DNA from: DATAWK01 sp036267255
GTDB taxonomy: Bacteria; Acidobacteriota; Terriglobia; Terriglobales; Acidobacteriaceae
Assembly: GCA_036267255.1 (NCBI GenBank)
Contig: DATAWK010000032.1
Coordinates: 1-64,000 of the forward strand
Direction of reading: 5' to 3'
Length of the DNA stretch: 64,000 bases
The stretch's first letter is position 1; each line of letters begins with the position of its first letter. The position numbers and the translations under genes are program-made. The notes under the pieces were generated by a model, which saw only the letters and a list, made by a program, of their open reading frames with translations, ran no database searches and was not told the DNA's origin. Below, one piece after another: positions 50,861 through 59,704 of this stretch.

Positions 50861-53182
50861 TCATCGCGCGAATCGCAAGACGACCTGTGTTCCCGGAGGC
50901 ACGCGCGTGCCTGCCGCAGGAGCCTGTTGCCGCGCGATTCCGCTGCCTAACACCTGTACGCCCAATCCAAGGCTGGTCGCTCTCTCCACCGCTTGGCGCA
51001 TGGGCTGGCCAACGAAACTTGGCACCGTGATGCTGTCTCCCGCGCGAACTTCCACTGCCGTCGGAGCCGCTGCGCCTGGCATATTCAGCGTCTTGTCCGG
51101 CTTGCTCGCTTTCAACTTGTCCGTGGCAGCCACAGCCGCCTGTTGCTGCGTACCGGCGGACCGTCCCGCGCTCACGCCATACCCCGATGCGCCGTCGGTT
51201 GTATCTGTATCGGCCACCGCAGACTGGCCTCCTGCATTTCCGCTGGCGGTCTTGGCAGATTGACGTAGCGGATCATCCGCTGGCAGATCGTTGACCTCTT
51301 CAAACAGCGAGTTCAGATCATCGGGATGTGCCTCCGGCGCATCGTCCGCTGCCGGACGGTTCGCAATTGCCGCCATTTCCCTCGTCGATTTGATCGGCTC
51401 GTCGTGCGGCACGCCCAGATACTCCAGGATTTTCTGCGCCAGTTCCTGAAACACCGGGGCGCTGACTCCTCGCCCAAAGTGCGAACCGACCGAAGGGGAA
51501 TCGATGATAACCGCAATCGTAATGGCTGGATTGTTGACCGGAGCGAAGCCGACAAAGGACGCAATATATTTTGTCTTCGAATATGTGTGCGTGCGCACGT
51601 CAATCTTTTGCGCCGTACCTGTCTTACCGGCGGCGCTGTAGCCGTTCAATTGCGCAGTCGTTCCCGTCCCGAAGAGTACGACGCCTTCCATCATTCTGCG
51701 CATTTCTGCTGCGGTCATGGTTGAAATCACACGATGCGCGCCCGCCGGCAGCGTCTCCGGAGTGTTGTCTTCCGGATGAAATGCTGCGGGTACTAACAAT
51801 GGATTCCCTTTGAAGTCCGGAGTTTTTTCGAGCACGATGTGCGGAGGCAGATACATGCCGCCATTCGCAATGGTCGACGCCATGGTGACCAGCTGGATCG
51901 GCGTGACGGCGATCTCCTGTCCCATGGGGATGGAACCGATCGTGGTCGGCTGCCAGCGGTTGGGCGGCTTCAACAGGCCGCGTGTCTCGCCCGGAAGTTC
52001 AATACCGGACTTCTGTCCAAATCCGAAAGCGCGAATGTAACTATAGAAGCGATCCTTACCCATTCGCTCCGCCAGTGTGATAGCCGCCACATCGCTCGAC
52101 TGCTCCAGTGCCTGCGTTGCCGAAAGCACATTGTGATAGTGGCTCTCATAATTGATTGCGTCACGATCGTCGTGCACAATCCGCCCCGCAACATTGATCT
52201 GGCCACCCAGTGTTGGAATCATCGAGGTGGGTGTGGCGACTTTTTCCTGCAAGGCCGCTGAGTAGGTAACCAGCTTGAAAGTCGAACCTGGCTCATACAC
52301 ATCGCTCACTGCATGATTCAGCAGCAGGCTACTCGTCGCATGACGAAAATCATTGGGATCAAACGTCGGACGGATGGCAAGCGCCAGAATCTGTCCCGTA
52401 TGTGGATCCTGCACCACCACCGTGCCGTTCAGCGGCTTCGTACGCTCCATGGCATGCTCAAGGGCCTGCTCTGCCAGAAACTGGATGTTCGCATCGATCG
52501 TGAGCACTAGATTTTCGCCCGGTTGCGGATCGCGCTCCACGCTGCCAAAGCTGTGCTGTCTGGCATCGACAGCCGTCAGCATGCGGCCCGGCGTTCCATG
52601 CAGAACCGTGTCATACCGATGCTCAATGCCGCCCAGCCCGTTGTCATCCAGGCTGACATACCCCAGGACCTGGGCCGCCAGTCGATTGTCCGGGTAATAG
52701 CGCTTGAACTCTTTCTGGTCGTAAATGCCTTTCAGATTCAGACTGGCAACGCGTGCCGCCTCCTCTGGAGTGACTTTGCGTGCGACCCATGCAAAGTTGC
52801 GGAAATTCTCCAGGCGCTCATCAATAGCTTTTGCCGCAGTAAAGGTATCGCTGGGATCGACGTGAACAATCCTGGCTAGTTGCCGCGCCGTATCTTCCTT
52901 GTCTGTGATTTCGCTGGGAACGGCGTAGATGGAATCGGCGAGCACCGTCATCGCCAGCTCCTGCAGGTTGCGGTCGTACAGCACTCCGCGCCGGGGTGCT
53001 ACTTCAAAGGTGCGCTCCTGTTGACGGGACGCGCGTTCGACATACGTTGCATGCTCGAACACCTGCAGCCACACCAGTCGGACTGCAATCACACCCACCC
53101 AGAACAAAAAAATACCCGCCAACAGCACAAACCGCATCCGCGGGATGGGTGCTGTCAGCGGTTTTCGAACCTTCCTATCCAT
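50861..53182 (-). CDS. ftsI: peptidoglycan transpeptidase FtsI (PBP3) with PASTA domain
   Basis: 773 residues. One membrane helix (17-40), dimerisation domain (about 50-210), transpeptidase with S300-T-F-K303, S362-S-D364 and K520-T-G-T523, the three penicillin-binding motifs. An Ala/Ser/Asp-rich linker (about 600-705) leads to a C-terminal PASTA domain (711-773, VPSFVGQPMRQAVERATSLGL). It cross-links septal peptidoglycan. PASTA domains bind peptidoglycan and are absent from the proteobacterial FtsI; the linker here is unusually long. Preceded by ftsL, 57 bases upstream. Confidence 0.93.
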   Translation of the reverse strand: MDRKVRKPLTAPIPRMRFVLLAGIFLFWVGVIAVRLVWLQVFEHATYVERASRQQERTFEVAPRRGVLYDRNLQELAMTVLADSIYAVPSEITDKEDTARQLARIVHVDPSDTFTAAKAIDERLENFRNFAWVARKVTPEEAARVASLNLKGIYDQKEFKRYYPDNRLAAQVLGYVSLDDNGLGGIEHRYDTVLHGTPGRMLTAVDARQHSFGSVERDPQPGENLVLTIDANIQFLAEQALEHAMERTKPLNGTVVVQDPHTGQILALAIRPTFDPNDFRHATSSLLLNHAVSDVYEPGSTFKLVTYSAALQEKVATPTSMIPTLGGQINVAGRIVHDDRDAINYESHYHNVLSATQALEQSSDVAAITLAERMGKDRFYSYIRAFGFGQKSGIELPGETRGLLKPPNRWQPTTIGSIPMGQEIAVTPIQLVTMASTIANGGMYLPPHIVLEKTPDFKGNPLLVPAAFHPEDNTPETLPAGAHRVISTMTAAEMRRMMEGVVLFGTGTTAQLNGYSAAGKTGTAQKIDVRTHTYSKTKYIASFVGFAPVNNPAITIAVIIDSPSVGSHFGRGVSAPVFQELAQKILEYLGVPHDEPIKSTREMAAIANRPAADDAPEAHPDDLNSLFEEVNDLPADDPLRQSAKTASGNAGGQSAVADTDTTDGASGYGVSAGRSAGTQQQAAVAATDKLKASKPDKTLNMPGAAAPTAVEVRAGDSITVPSFVGQPMRQAVERATSLGLGVQVLGSGIARQQAPAAGTRVPPGTQVVLRFAR

Positions 53183-53239
53183 GCCGGTTGAACTGTCCTG
53201 GCTGCTCTGGCAGCGCCGTTTCTCTGATCTTATCTCCTC

Positions 53240-53761
53240 TTACTGCATGGTCGCGACCGGAGCCGGCTCTGCCACCTGCGCCAGCAGCGGGCCGTTCGAT
53301 GTTTCATCCGTCATGCTGGGCGTCACAAATTGTCCGGGCTGCGGTGTCGCCAGGCCCATCTGCCGCGCCAGCTTATCCATCCGCTCCGGCTGCGATAGCC
53401 GGGCCTCGGTCAAATTCAGTTGGCGATTCTGTTCATGCAGATGCTCCAGTTGTTGCTTCTGCGCCTCTACCTGATATCCGAATTCCACAGATCGAAAATG
53501 CTGCAGAGCATAGGTCATCAGCAGCGCAAAGAAAACCGTGGCGGCGATGGCGAAGTTGCGCATGTCCCGCTTGCGTTGCGGATCATCCGCCTTCACCAGA
53601 CGGGAGTTGTCCAGGCGCTTATCGAAAAAAGCCTCTGGCGTTGGTCCCCGCCGTGCGCGCAATTCCGCCGCAAACTGCAAACGGTTGTGCTCCATCGCCG
53701 CTTCAGCGCTCCACTGGTTCCGCTGCCGAAATGTTTCCATCGCGATGCTTGCTGTTGCCAT
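53240..53761 (-). CDS. ftsL: FtsL-like cell-division protein
   Basis: 173 residues. Charged cytoplasmic N-terminus (1-68), one membrane helix (about 69-88, FAIAATVFFALLMTYAL), then a coiled-coil segment rich in Gln/Glu/Leu (VEAQKQQLEHLHEQNRQL) ending with LARQMGLATPQPGQF, the FtsL pattern. FtsL, with FtsB and FtsQ, scaffolds FtsI/FtsW at the division site. Assignment relies on position (between rsmH and ftsI) and topology because the family is poorly conserved. Confidence 0.8.
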   Translation of the reverse strand: MATASIAMETFRQRNQWSAEAAMEHNRLQFAAELRARRGPTPEAFFDKRLDNSRLVKADDPQRKRDMRNFAIAATVFFALLMTYALQHFRSVEFGYQVEAQKQQLEHLHEQNRQLNLTEARLSQPERMDKLARQMGLATPQPGQFVTPSMTDETSNGPLLAQVAEPAPVATMQ

Positions 53762-53857
53762 AACATACCTCTATTAATTCGTGTTACTGCCTAAGAAAAG
53801 CACCATCAGGAAGAAATTGCTGCTTGCAGCTAACCTCATCCCTTAGACGCCGACCGG

Positions 53858-53977
53858 TTACAGTGCTCCGCCGAAAGCTGCTGCCATTGCAATGCAGGAA
53901 GCAACTGCCATCGCGCCCAGTACAATTGCGCCCCAAAGTTCCGCGTGGTTATCAAAGTGGTTGATGATGCGTGTCAT
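53858..53977 (-). CDS. 39-residue single-span membrane protein in the dcw cluster
   Basis: Begins at ATG 53977 with GAGGAGG 7 bases upstream, among the strongest ribosome sites in the window, and reads MTRIINHFDNHAELWG then a hydrophobic stretch (about 17-39, AIVLGAMAVASCIAMAAAF). One membrane helix, no other domain. It lies between rsmH and ftsL on the same strand, so is transcribed with them. I do not recognise it. The ribosome site and position support a real gene; a role in septum assembly is speculative. Confidence 0.6.
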   Translation of the reverse strand: MTRIINHFDNHAELWGAIVLGAMAVASCIAMAAAFGGAL

Positions 53978-54232
53978 AATGTCCTCCTCGAATGGTTGAC
54001 CGTTGTGAATGTTTAGCGGGCAGATTTCCCTGCTAGTCCTCTGCCGCCCGAAACAACTCCGTGCCGTTGCACAGAGCAAACTTCAAACTCTAAAAACCAA
54101 CCTCGTGTCCCTTCCCCATCAAGGCTTTTCCATCTCTCGAACCTCCCTCAAAAATCGGGCCAGGCATCGCTGCTTGGAGGGATTTGGTTCGCTTTTACTT
54201 TCGCCTTGGGGTGGGACGAGCCCAGCCCGAAC

Positions 54233-55186
54233 TCAATATCGTTTGCTGCCTTTCCTGTTTCCGCCGCCGATCTTCTGCGCCTGCGTTTCTGCGGCCACTC
54301 GTTCCGCCGCCCGTAACTTTGCGCTGCGCGATCGCGGATTCTGCTCAATCTCTGCGTCGTCGGCCTGGACTGGCTTCTTCGTCAACACCTGCCAGACTCC
54401 TTCTTGCTGACCGCTTCGCAAGGCATCCTTTACCAGCCGGTCTTCCAGCGAATGAAAGCTGATCGCTACCAGCCTTCCACCCGGTTTCAGCAGATCTGGC
54501 GCTACGTCCAGCAATGCCTGTATCTGTTCCAATTCCTTGTTCACATAAATCCGGAGGGCCTGAAAGGTGCGCGTCGCCGGATGAATCTTTTCGTATTTCA
54601 TCGTCTGGGCTGCGGCTGCTACGACCTTGGCTAGTTGTGCCGTCGTCGATAGCGGCCGCGCCCGGACAATGGCTCTGGCGATTCTCCGCGACCTCCTTTC
54701 CTCTCCGAATTCGTAAATCAGATTGGCGAGTTCTTCTTCGCCCGCCTGATTTACCACTTGTTCGGCAGTTGGCCCGCTGCGCGTATCCATCCGCATGTCG
54801 AGCGGCCCATCCGCCTGAAAACTAAATCCTCGTTCCGCCGTGTCCAGTTGCATCGAACTGACGCCAAAATCTGCCAGGATGCCGTCCACGCTGGCTGGCG
54901 GCACATGCTCTGCAATGCTGCCAAAGGCCGCTGCATGCAACGTGACCTGCGGCATGGCCTCAGCCAGCTCTTCACGTAACTGTTCCAGCCGCGCCCTGGC
55001 CTGTTCCATTGCTGCCGGATCGCGATCGAATGCGATCAAATGGCCTTTCGGCCCCAGCATCTGGACTATCGCCGTACTGTGGCCGCCAAAACCCAACGTC
55101 GCGTCCACAATCGTGCTGCCCTGCGAAATTCCGAGGTATCGGATTGCTTCTTTTAAAAGAACCGGTACATGTCGTTGCTGCTGCAT
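54233..55186 (-). CDS. rsmH: 16S rRNA (cytosine(1402)-N(4))-methyltransferase
   Basis: 317 residues from ATG 55186 (AGGGGG just upstream); a GTG at 55192 gives 319. SAM-binding VDATLGFGGHSTAIV (the VDATxGxGGH signature), IAFDRDPAAM, ILADFGVSSMQLD, FQALRIYVNKELEQI and ISFHSLEDRLVK are the RsmH blocks. It methylates C1402 of 16S rRNA in the ribosomal P site. Second gene of the dcw cluster, about 47 bases after mraZ. The C-terminus has a basic tail. Confidence 0.94.
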   Translation of the reverse strand: MQQQRHVPVLLKEAIRYLGISQGSTIVDATLGFGGHSTAIVQMLGPKGHLIAFDRDPAAMEQARARLEQLREELAEAMPQVTLHAAAFGSIAEHVPPASVDGILADFGVSSMQLDTAERGFSFQADGPLDMRMDTRSGPTAEQVVNQAGEEELANLIYEFGEERRSRRIARAIVRARPLSTTAQLAKVVAAAAQTMKYEKIHPATRTFQALRIYVNKELEQIQALLDVAPDLLKPGGRLVAISFHSLEDRLVKDALRSGQQEGVWQVLTKKPVQADDAEIEQNPRSRSAKLRAAERVAAETQAQKIGGGNRKGSKRY

Positions 55187-55232
55187 GTACACCCCCTGGG
55201 GGGATTGCTAACTCTGCCGACGGCATCCACCG

Positions 55233-55673
55233 TCATAGCCCGAAGGAAGCCAGCGACTCGGCATCTTCGTTGCTCAGCGGGCTGGCGTCCATGTTCTGCC
55301 GGAACGCGTCGTGGTTGGTCACTTCCAGGTACGTCATCATCCCGATCACCACCACATCTCCCGCAATCTTTGCTTCCTCGCGCAAAATCTGTGGCATCAG
55401 CACCCGCCCCTGCGCGTCGATTTCGCTCATCTTTCCGTAATAGTTCACCCGGTACAGCAGCTTCTTCTTCGCCGGATTGAAGTTGGGAATCTTGGACAGA
55501 ATCCCTTCCACCTTTTCCCATTCCTGCAGCGGGTAAATCTCCGCCACCCGTCCATCCTTGCTGGTGATGTAAAACTGCGTGCCGTACTTCTCCTCAATCT
55601 GGCGCTTGAATTCCACGGGCAGCTTCAGCCGTCCTTTTTCGTCGACCCGGGTTGGGTGATTGCCGCGGAACAT
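55233..55673 (-). CDS. mraZ: transcriptional regulator MraZ
   Basis: 146 residues from ATG 55673, the canonical start (MFRGNHPTRVDEKGRLKLP); the open frame runs 19 codons further upstream but without similarity. Two AbrB-like SpoVT repeats with DEKGRLKLP and DAQGRVLMPQIL. MraZ rings bind triplicate repeats in the dcw promoter and repress it; matching repeats lie 85-110 bases upstream. First gene of the cluster. Confidence 0.95.
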   Translation of the reverse strand: MFRGNHPTRVDEKGRLKLPVEFKRQIEEKYGTQFYITSKDGRVAEIYPLQEWEKVEGILSKIPNFNPAKKKLLYRVNYYGKMSEIDAQGRVLMPQILREEAKIAGDVVVIGMMTYLEVTNHDAFRQNMDASPLSNEDAESLASFGL

Positions 55674-55757
55674 CGTTGCCTGCCTTGTCGAGGAGCTGTC
55701 GTTGGACCATTGACCCCAACTTTGCTTCAATAATGAGGTGAGATTGCTCTCTACTCA

Positions 55758-55782
55758 CCACTTTCGACCACTTTCGTCCACT
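55758..55782 (-). promoter_or_regulatory. MraZ box: three AGTGG repeats at 10-base spacing
   Basis: CCACT on the plus strand (AGTGG on the minus) at 55758-55762, 55768-55772 and 55778-55782, the helical-turn spacing seen in MraZ operators. The repeats begin immediately downstream of a -10 box (TAAAGT, 55783-55788), as expected for repression of the mraZ promoter. Confidence 0.85.
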
Positions 55783-55811
55783 ACTTTACCGCGAAGATAC
55801 GTCTTGTCCAA
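55783..55811 (-). promoter_or_regulatory. dcw cluster promoter
   Basis: On the minus strand TTGGAC (55806-55811), a 17-base spacer and TAAAGT (55783-55788), followed by the MraZ boxes. Spacing is ideal for the housekeeping sigma factor and the start would be about 100 bases before the mraZ ATG. The rest of the 323-base gap (55674-55996) shows nothing further. Confidence 0.65.
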
Positions 55812-55996
55812 CAAGAAATTGCGCTTTTCCGGTATATTTTGCAGGCGACCTGTGGAAATCCCAGCAGGATGTAGGTCGATGGATGAGACACACTACAGGT
55901 TGTGTTTACTGATTTTACGTTCGGAGCAAATTGGGACTTGCTCCGGGCTCCAAACTGCCCTCACAACACAACCTTGGGCACCATACTACACGATTC

Positions 55997-56548
55997 TTAC
56001 GATTCTGCCCGGCTCTTTCCCGTTTTAGCACCCTGCTGTTTCGGCAGGAGCCACACCAGATACAGCACAACTGCCAGGTTGGCCAGAATCAGCAGCAGCT
56101 TCCACCATGTTGGATGATTCACTGTTTTCAGGATCTCGATCGGAAGAAAGGATGCCGTCAGGGCCAGGGTCACATATTCCGCCCAGGTTTTCTGAAGAAC
56201 CAGTCCCGTACCCTCCAGAAAATCCAGGGATGCATAGGCAAAGGTAAAAACGCTCAATTGCCGCAGACGGTGGTCATTCACCAGGGACACATCGTCCAAT
56301 ATAGTGTTGATGAATGCGTTGCCCGGATCGAAGCGGAGAGCTTCGACAAGCCTCACCGCCATGGGATACAGGTCATGGTGCAGCAGCTTGAGCAGACCAA
56401 AGCCCACCGCCACGAAGAGCGAGCCCTTCATCAGCTTCAGTACGCCGATAAGAATGAGACCACGCGAACGATGCCCGCTTTTCCGGGACACGTGCCGCTT
56501 CGAACTCGCGACTTTCCCTGCCACCCAGATCTCCCCCAGTTGGATCAA
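55997..56548 (-). CDS. DUF2127 family membrane protein
   Basis: 183 residues as drawn; the start is unsure because no ribosome site is clear. Pattern of DUF2127: RGLILIGVLKLMKGSLFVAVGFGLLKLLHHDL at the first span, a conserved DGTG-like YASLDFLEGTGLVLQKTWAEYVT, and a final LPIEILKTVNHPTWWKLLLILANLAVVLYL. Three or four membrane helices; function unknown. It is upstream of the dcw promoter on the same strand but separated by 323 bases, so is a separate unit. Confidence 0.75.
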   Translation of the reverse strand: MIQLGEIWVAGKVASSKRHVSRKSGHRSRGLILIGVLKLMKGSLFVAVGFGLLKLLHHDLYPMAVRLVEALRFDPGNAFINTILDDVSLVNDHRLRQLSVFTFAYASLDFLEGTGLVLQKTWAEYVTLALTASFLPIEILKTVNHPTWWKLLLILANLAVVLYLVWLLPKQQGAKTGKSRAES

Positions 56549-56715
56549 ACCTCTAAACGGCCCAGGTCTCCACCGTCTTGCGGGGGCTTCGCTCAGGCTG
56601 GGTTCGATCGGTTCTCCTGCAGGGGTATACCGGGGAGATGCTGTATGCGCAGCCTTACCTAAAGGAAGGCTGCACGTATGGAATCTCCGTAATCTACAGC
56701 ATCAGCAGAACCGGT

Positions 56716-57375
56716 CTAAAACTTGAAATATAACCCTACCGAAGGCTCTGCAATATTAATCAAATTATTGGTTTGGAGGTATGGAAGCCGAAAGTCCGGG
56801 GCGTGCTCCACCAACCCGCGATATTGGAAGCGGAACCCTAGATATCGTGGAAACATCGCCGGCCTGTAGTCCGCGCCAACCCCATATTCGCCTGCGGGAA
56901 GCCTTTCCAGACGTGCGGGAATGGCGCTGAAGCTGGAGATGTTGTAGGTCACAAGGGCTGCCCCGCCCAGCGCAAAAGGCTTGAATCCATGGAACGTCGG
57001 GAATGTTGCCACGTAGTCAATGGAGAACGGCTTGGCGTGAGCATACACAGGCCCCGTCTGGCTGGGATCGCCGGTAAAGTGCTGCACCGCGCGGCTGTAG
57101 CCGTAATTTATCTCCAGCCCAAACAACGGGCTGAAAACATGCCGCGCGCCAATACGAAAGCCCAGCGAAGGATCCGCCGTTTGCTTCAGCGGTTGTCCCG
57201 TCACGGTCGCCGGCCCTGTGGCCGTGCCCGGAAAGGCGCCAAAGGCGTTGATGTTGACATCTGTCTGCGCGTGCGCGGAGGCAACGGCAAAAACGGACAG
57301 CACCAGAACAAAAGCGGTGCAGTAAGAACGCTTCACAAAAGAACGATTCCAGAACGTATTCATTGCTCCTTTCAT
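56716..57375 (-). CDS. outer-membrane beta-barrel protein
   Basis: 219 residues (ATG 57375; ATG 57363 alternative with GGAG only 2 bases ahead). Signal peptide ending AHAQ. Alternating strand pattern (GFRIGARHVFSPLFGLEINYGYSRAV, FRFQYRGLVEHAPDF) and the terminal residue Phe (VGLYFKF) fit an eight-stranded OmpA-like barrel. No peptidoglycan-binding domain. Role unknown. Between DUF2127 and dxs on the same strand. Confidence 0.75.
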   Translation of the reverse strand: MKGAMNTFWNRSFVKRSYCTAFVLVLSVFAVASAHAQTDVNINAFGAFPGTATGPATVTGQPLKQTADPSLGFRIGARHVFSPLFGLEINYGYSRAVQHFTGDPSQTGPVYAHAKPFSIDYVATFPTFHGFKPFALGGAALVTYNISSFSAIPARLERLPAGEYGVGADYRPAMFPRYLGFRFQYRGLVEHAPDFRLPYLQTNNLINIAEPSVGLYFKF

Positions 57376-57485
57376 CTTCGCATATCAAATGCGCTCTAGG
57401 CGAAACCGGGCTACAAAATGCTGCCCGGCAAATGGAGCAGTTCTGTTGCCGAACTAAGGAAAACAAACCACGGTTTGCAACAGCG

Positions 57486-57515
57486 GATACAGACGCCTGG
57501 CAGGGCGTCTGTATC
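57486..57515. other. 12-bp perfect hairpin after dxs
   Basis: GATACAGACGCC (57486-57497), loop TGGCAG, complement (57504-57515), in the gap between dxs and the barrel gene. No T-run on the minus strand; possible transcript end or processing signal. Confidence 0.5.
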
Positions 57516-57582
57516 TTTCCGTGTGCCAAACGGACCTGAATCCTCGATTGTTCGAACGATGCGCAGCGAGTCAGAAGATGCT

Positions 57583-59475
57583 CTAACGCTGTATGGCAAA
57601 GTGTTTGCGTCGGATGGTCTGAAGAAATGGCCGTACCTGTTCCAGCGCTGCCGCAACAGAAAGACCATACTTGGCGCGAAGCTGGTCCACTTTGCCGTGC
57701 TCGATAAACTGGTCTGGCCAGCCGATGCGAACCACCGGCGTCTGCAATTGCATGCGATTCAGAAATTCCGTCACCGCACTGCCAAAGCCGCCCATCAGCA
57801 CATGATCTTCCATCGTGACAATCACACCCACGCGGCGGGCAATCTGTTCGATGCGATCCTCGTCCAGCGGCTTCACAAATCGTGGATTGATGACCGTGAC
57901 CGCATGGCCTTCGCGCTCCAGTTGATCGGCAAATTCCGTCGCCGTCGCCAGCATTGCGCCCAACCCAAAAACAGCAACATCGTCGCCGTAACGCAACACC
58001 TCTGCCTTGCCAATGGGCAATGCAACCGGTTTTTCTTTTACCGACGCGCCCGGCCCCGTACCACGGGGATAACGAATTCCACTCGGCCCGGCATGCAGCT
58101 TGGCCGTGTACAGCATGTCGGCCAGCTCGTCTTCATCCTTCGGCGCCATCAGCACCATGTTGGGCACGCCGCGCAGATAGCTGATGTCGAAGAGTCCGTG
58201 ATGCGTCGGCCCATCGTCTCCCGAAAGCCCCGCGCGATCCATGCAGAAGACCACGGGCAGGTTCTGCAGACAGACATCGTGGATGATGGGATCGACCGCC
58301 CGCTGCAAAAATGTCGAATAGATGGCGCAGTAAGGCTTGTACCCCTTGGTCGCCATGCCTGCGGCAAAAATGACGGCATGTTCTTCCGCAATGCCCACGT
58401 CAAAATAGCGCTTGGGATGATGCGGGCGGAAAAGATCGAGTCCCGTGCCGTTGGGCATGGCCGCCGTGATGGCGACAACGCGCTCGTCCATGTTGGCGAG
58501 CTTGACCATCGTCTCGGCAAAAATTTCGGAGTAGGTTTTCTGACCGCCGGATTTTGTTTCGCCCGTCGCCGGATCATACGGTCCCAGGCCGTGGAACTTT
58601 TTCTGTTTGTCCATTGCCGGCTGAAAACCGCGCCCCTTCTGCGTGAGTGCATGCAGAATCACAGGCCGCTCCTGCGTCTTCAGAAAGCGAAAGGTTTCAA
58701 TCAGCAGGCCAAGATTGTGGCCATCGATGGGGCCGTAATAGGTCAGGCCGAACTCTTCAAACAGCAGCGATGGCAGCAACAATCCCTTGGCTGCTTCCTC
58801 AGCGCGCCGGGCCACGTTCCCTGCCGTCTTGCCGCCTACTTTCTCAAGCAGACGAACTGCACGGTCATGCAGATGCGCATACCGCTCATTGGTCACAATG
58901 CGATGCAGGTATGCGGAGATGGCGCCTACGTTGCGATCGATCGACCATTCATTGTCATTCAACACAATGATCAGTCGTCTGGTCTGCCCGCTAATGTTGT
59001 TCAACGCCTCATAGGAAATGCCGTTCGTGAACGCAGCGTCTCCGGCCAGGGCAACCACATGCTCCTTGCCGCCGGCGAGATCGCGCGCCACCGCCATGCC
59101 CAGCGCTGCAGACAACGCCGTGCCTGCGTGCCCGGCGCCATAGGCATCGTGTTCGCTCTCCGTGCGCAGCATGAATCCGTTCAGCCCATCCGGCTGCCGC
59201 ATCGTTTCAAAGCGCTCTCTGCGGCCTGTCAACAATTTGTGGATGTACGCCTGATGACTGACGTCGAATACAAAATGATCCTGTGGCGTATCGAAGGCCA
59301 CATGCATGGCAATCGTCAATTCCACCACGCCAAGATTCGGCCCCAGATGGCCGCCCGTTTTCGCGAGCACCTGAATCATGCGTTCACGAATCTCCTGGGC
59401 CAACAACTCCAGATCCGCCAACGGAAGCTGCTTCAGGTCGCTCGGCGAGTTGATTGTGTCGAGAATATTGCTCAT
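57583..59475 (-). CDS. dxs: 1-deoxy-D-xylulose-5-phosphate synthase
   Basis: 630 residues from ATG 59475, the usual start region (AAGAG upstream). TPP enzyme: KTGGHLGPNLGVVELTIAMH, FDVSHQAYIHKLLTGR, and the TPP loop at 145-147, which reads G-D-A in place of the usual GDG (GDAAFTNGISYEALNN). The pyrimidine-domain block AEEHAVIFAAGMAT and catalytic-histidine regions are present. It makes the first intermediate of the MEP isoprenoid pathway from pyruvate and glyceraldehyde 3-phosphate. A terminator-like hairpin stands 65 bases before the start. Confidence 0.94.
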   Translation of the reverse strand: MSNILDTINSPSDLKQLPLADLELLAQEIRERMIQVLAKTGGHLGPNLGVVELTIAMHVAFDTPQDHFVFDVSHQAYIHKLLTGRRERFETMRQPDGLNGFMLRTESEHDAYGAGHAGTALSAALGMAVARDLAGGKEHVVALAGDAAFTNGISYEALNNISGQTRRLIIVLNDNEWSIDRNVGAISAYLHRIVTNERYAHLHDRAVRLLEKVGGKTAGNVARRAEEAAKGLLLPSLLFEEFGLTYYGPIDGHNLGLLIETFRFLKTQERPVILHALTQKGRGFQPAMDKQKKFHGLGPYDPATGETKSGGQKTYSEIFAETMVKLANMDERVVAITAAMPNGTGLDLFRPHHPKRYFDVGIAEEHAVIFAAGMATKGYKPYCAIYSTFLQRAVDPIIHDVCLQNLPVVFCMDRAGLSGDDGPTHHGLFDISYLRGVPNMVLMAPKDEDELADMLYTAKLHAGPSGIRYPRGTGPGASVKEKPVALPIGKAEVLRYGDDVAVFGLGAMLATATEFADQLEREGHAVTVINPRFVKPLDEDRIEQIARRVGVIVTMEDHVLMGGFGSAVTEFLNRMQLQTPVVRIGWPDQFIEHGKVDQLRAKYGLSVAAALEQVRPFLQTIRRKHFAIQR

Positions 59476-59539
59476 CGGCTCTTGAACTGCGGGTGCGTCG
59501 ATGCCCGCTTTACTCCTGAAAAGATGCCACGCGTCCAAC

Positions 59540-59560
59540 AAAAAAACCCCACTACGGGGT
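59540..59560 (-). terminator. terminator-like hairpin in the dxs leader
   Basis: On the minus strand ACCCC-GTAGT-GGGGT followed by seven T residues. It lies upstream of dxs and no minus-strand gene ends there (the previous one ends at 60330), so it may be a leader attenuator for dxs or the end of readthrough. Confidence 0.45.
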
Positions 59561-59704
59561 GGCCTGGGCAGGAATAACGTCTCGCTACAGTATATCGCAC
59601 ATTCTTCGCCCTTCACTGCAACTGCGGCAGCGGAAATTTGCTTGCCCTCGCACAGGTATCATGTTGTTGAAACCATGTTCCGGCCTTCCATGAGATGGAT
59701 TTCC

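Noticed and set aside
57418..59577. Plus-strand open frame of about 720 codons over dxs
   Set aside because: Antisense to a well-conserved dxs; the product is rich in His, Arg and Cys with no recognisable motifs.
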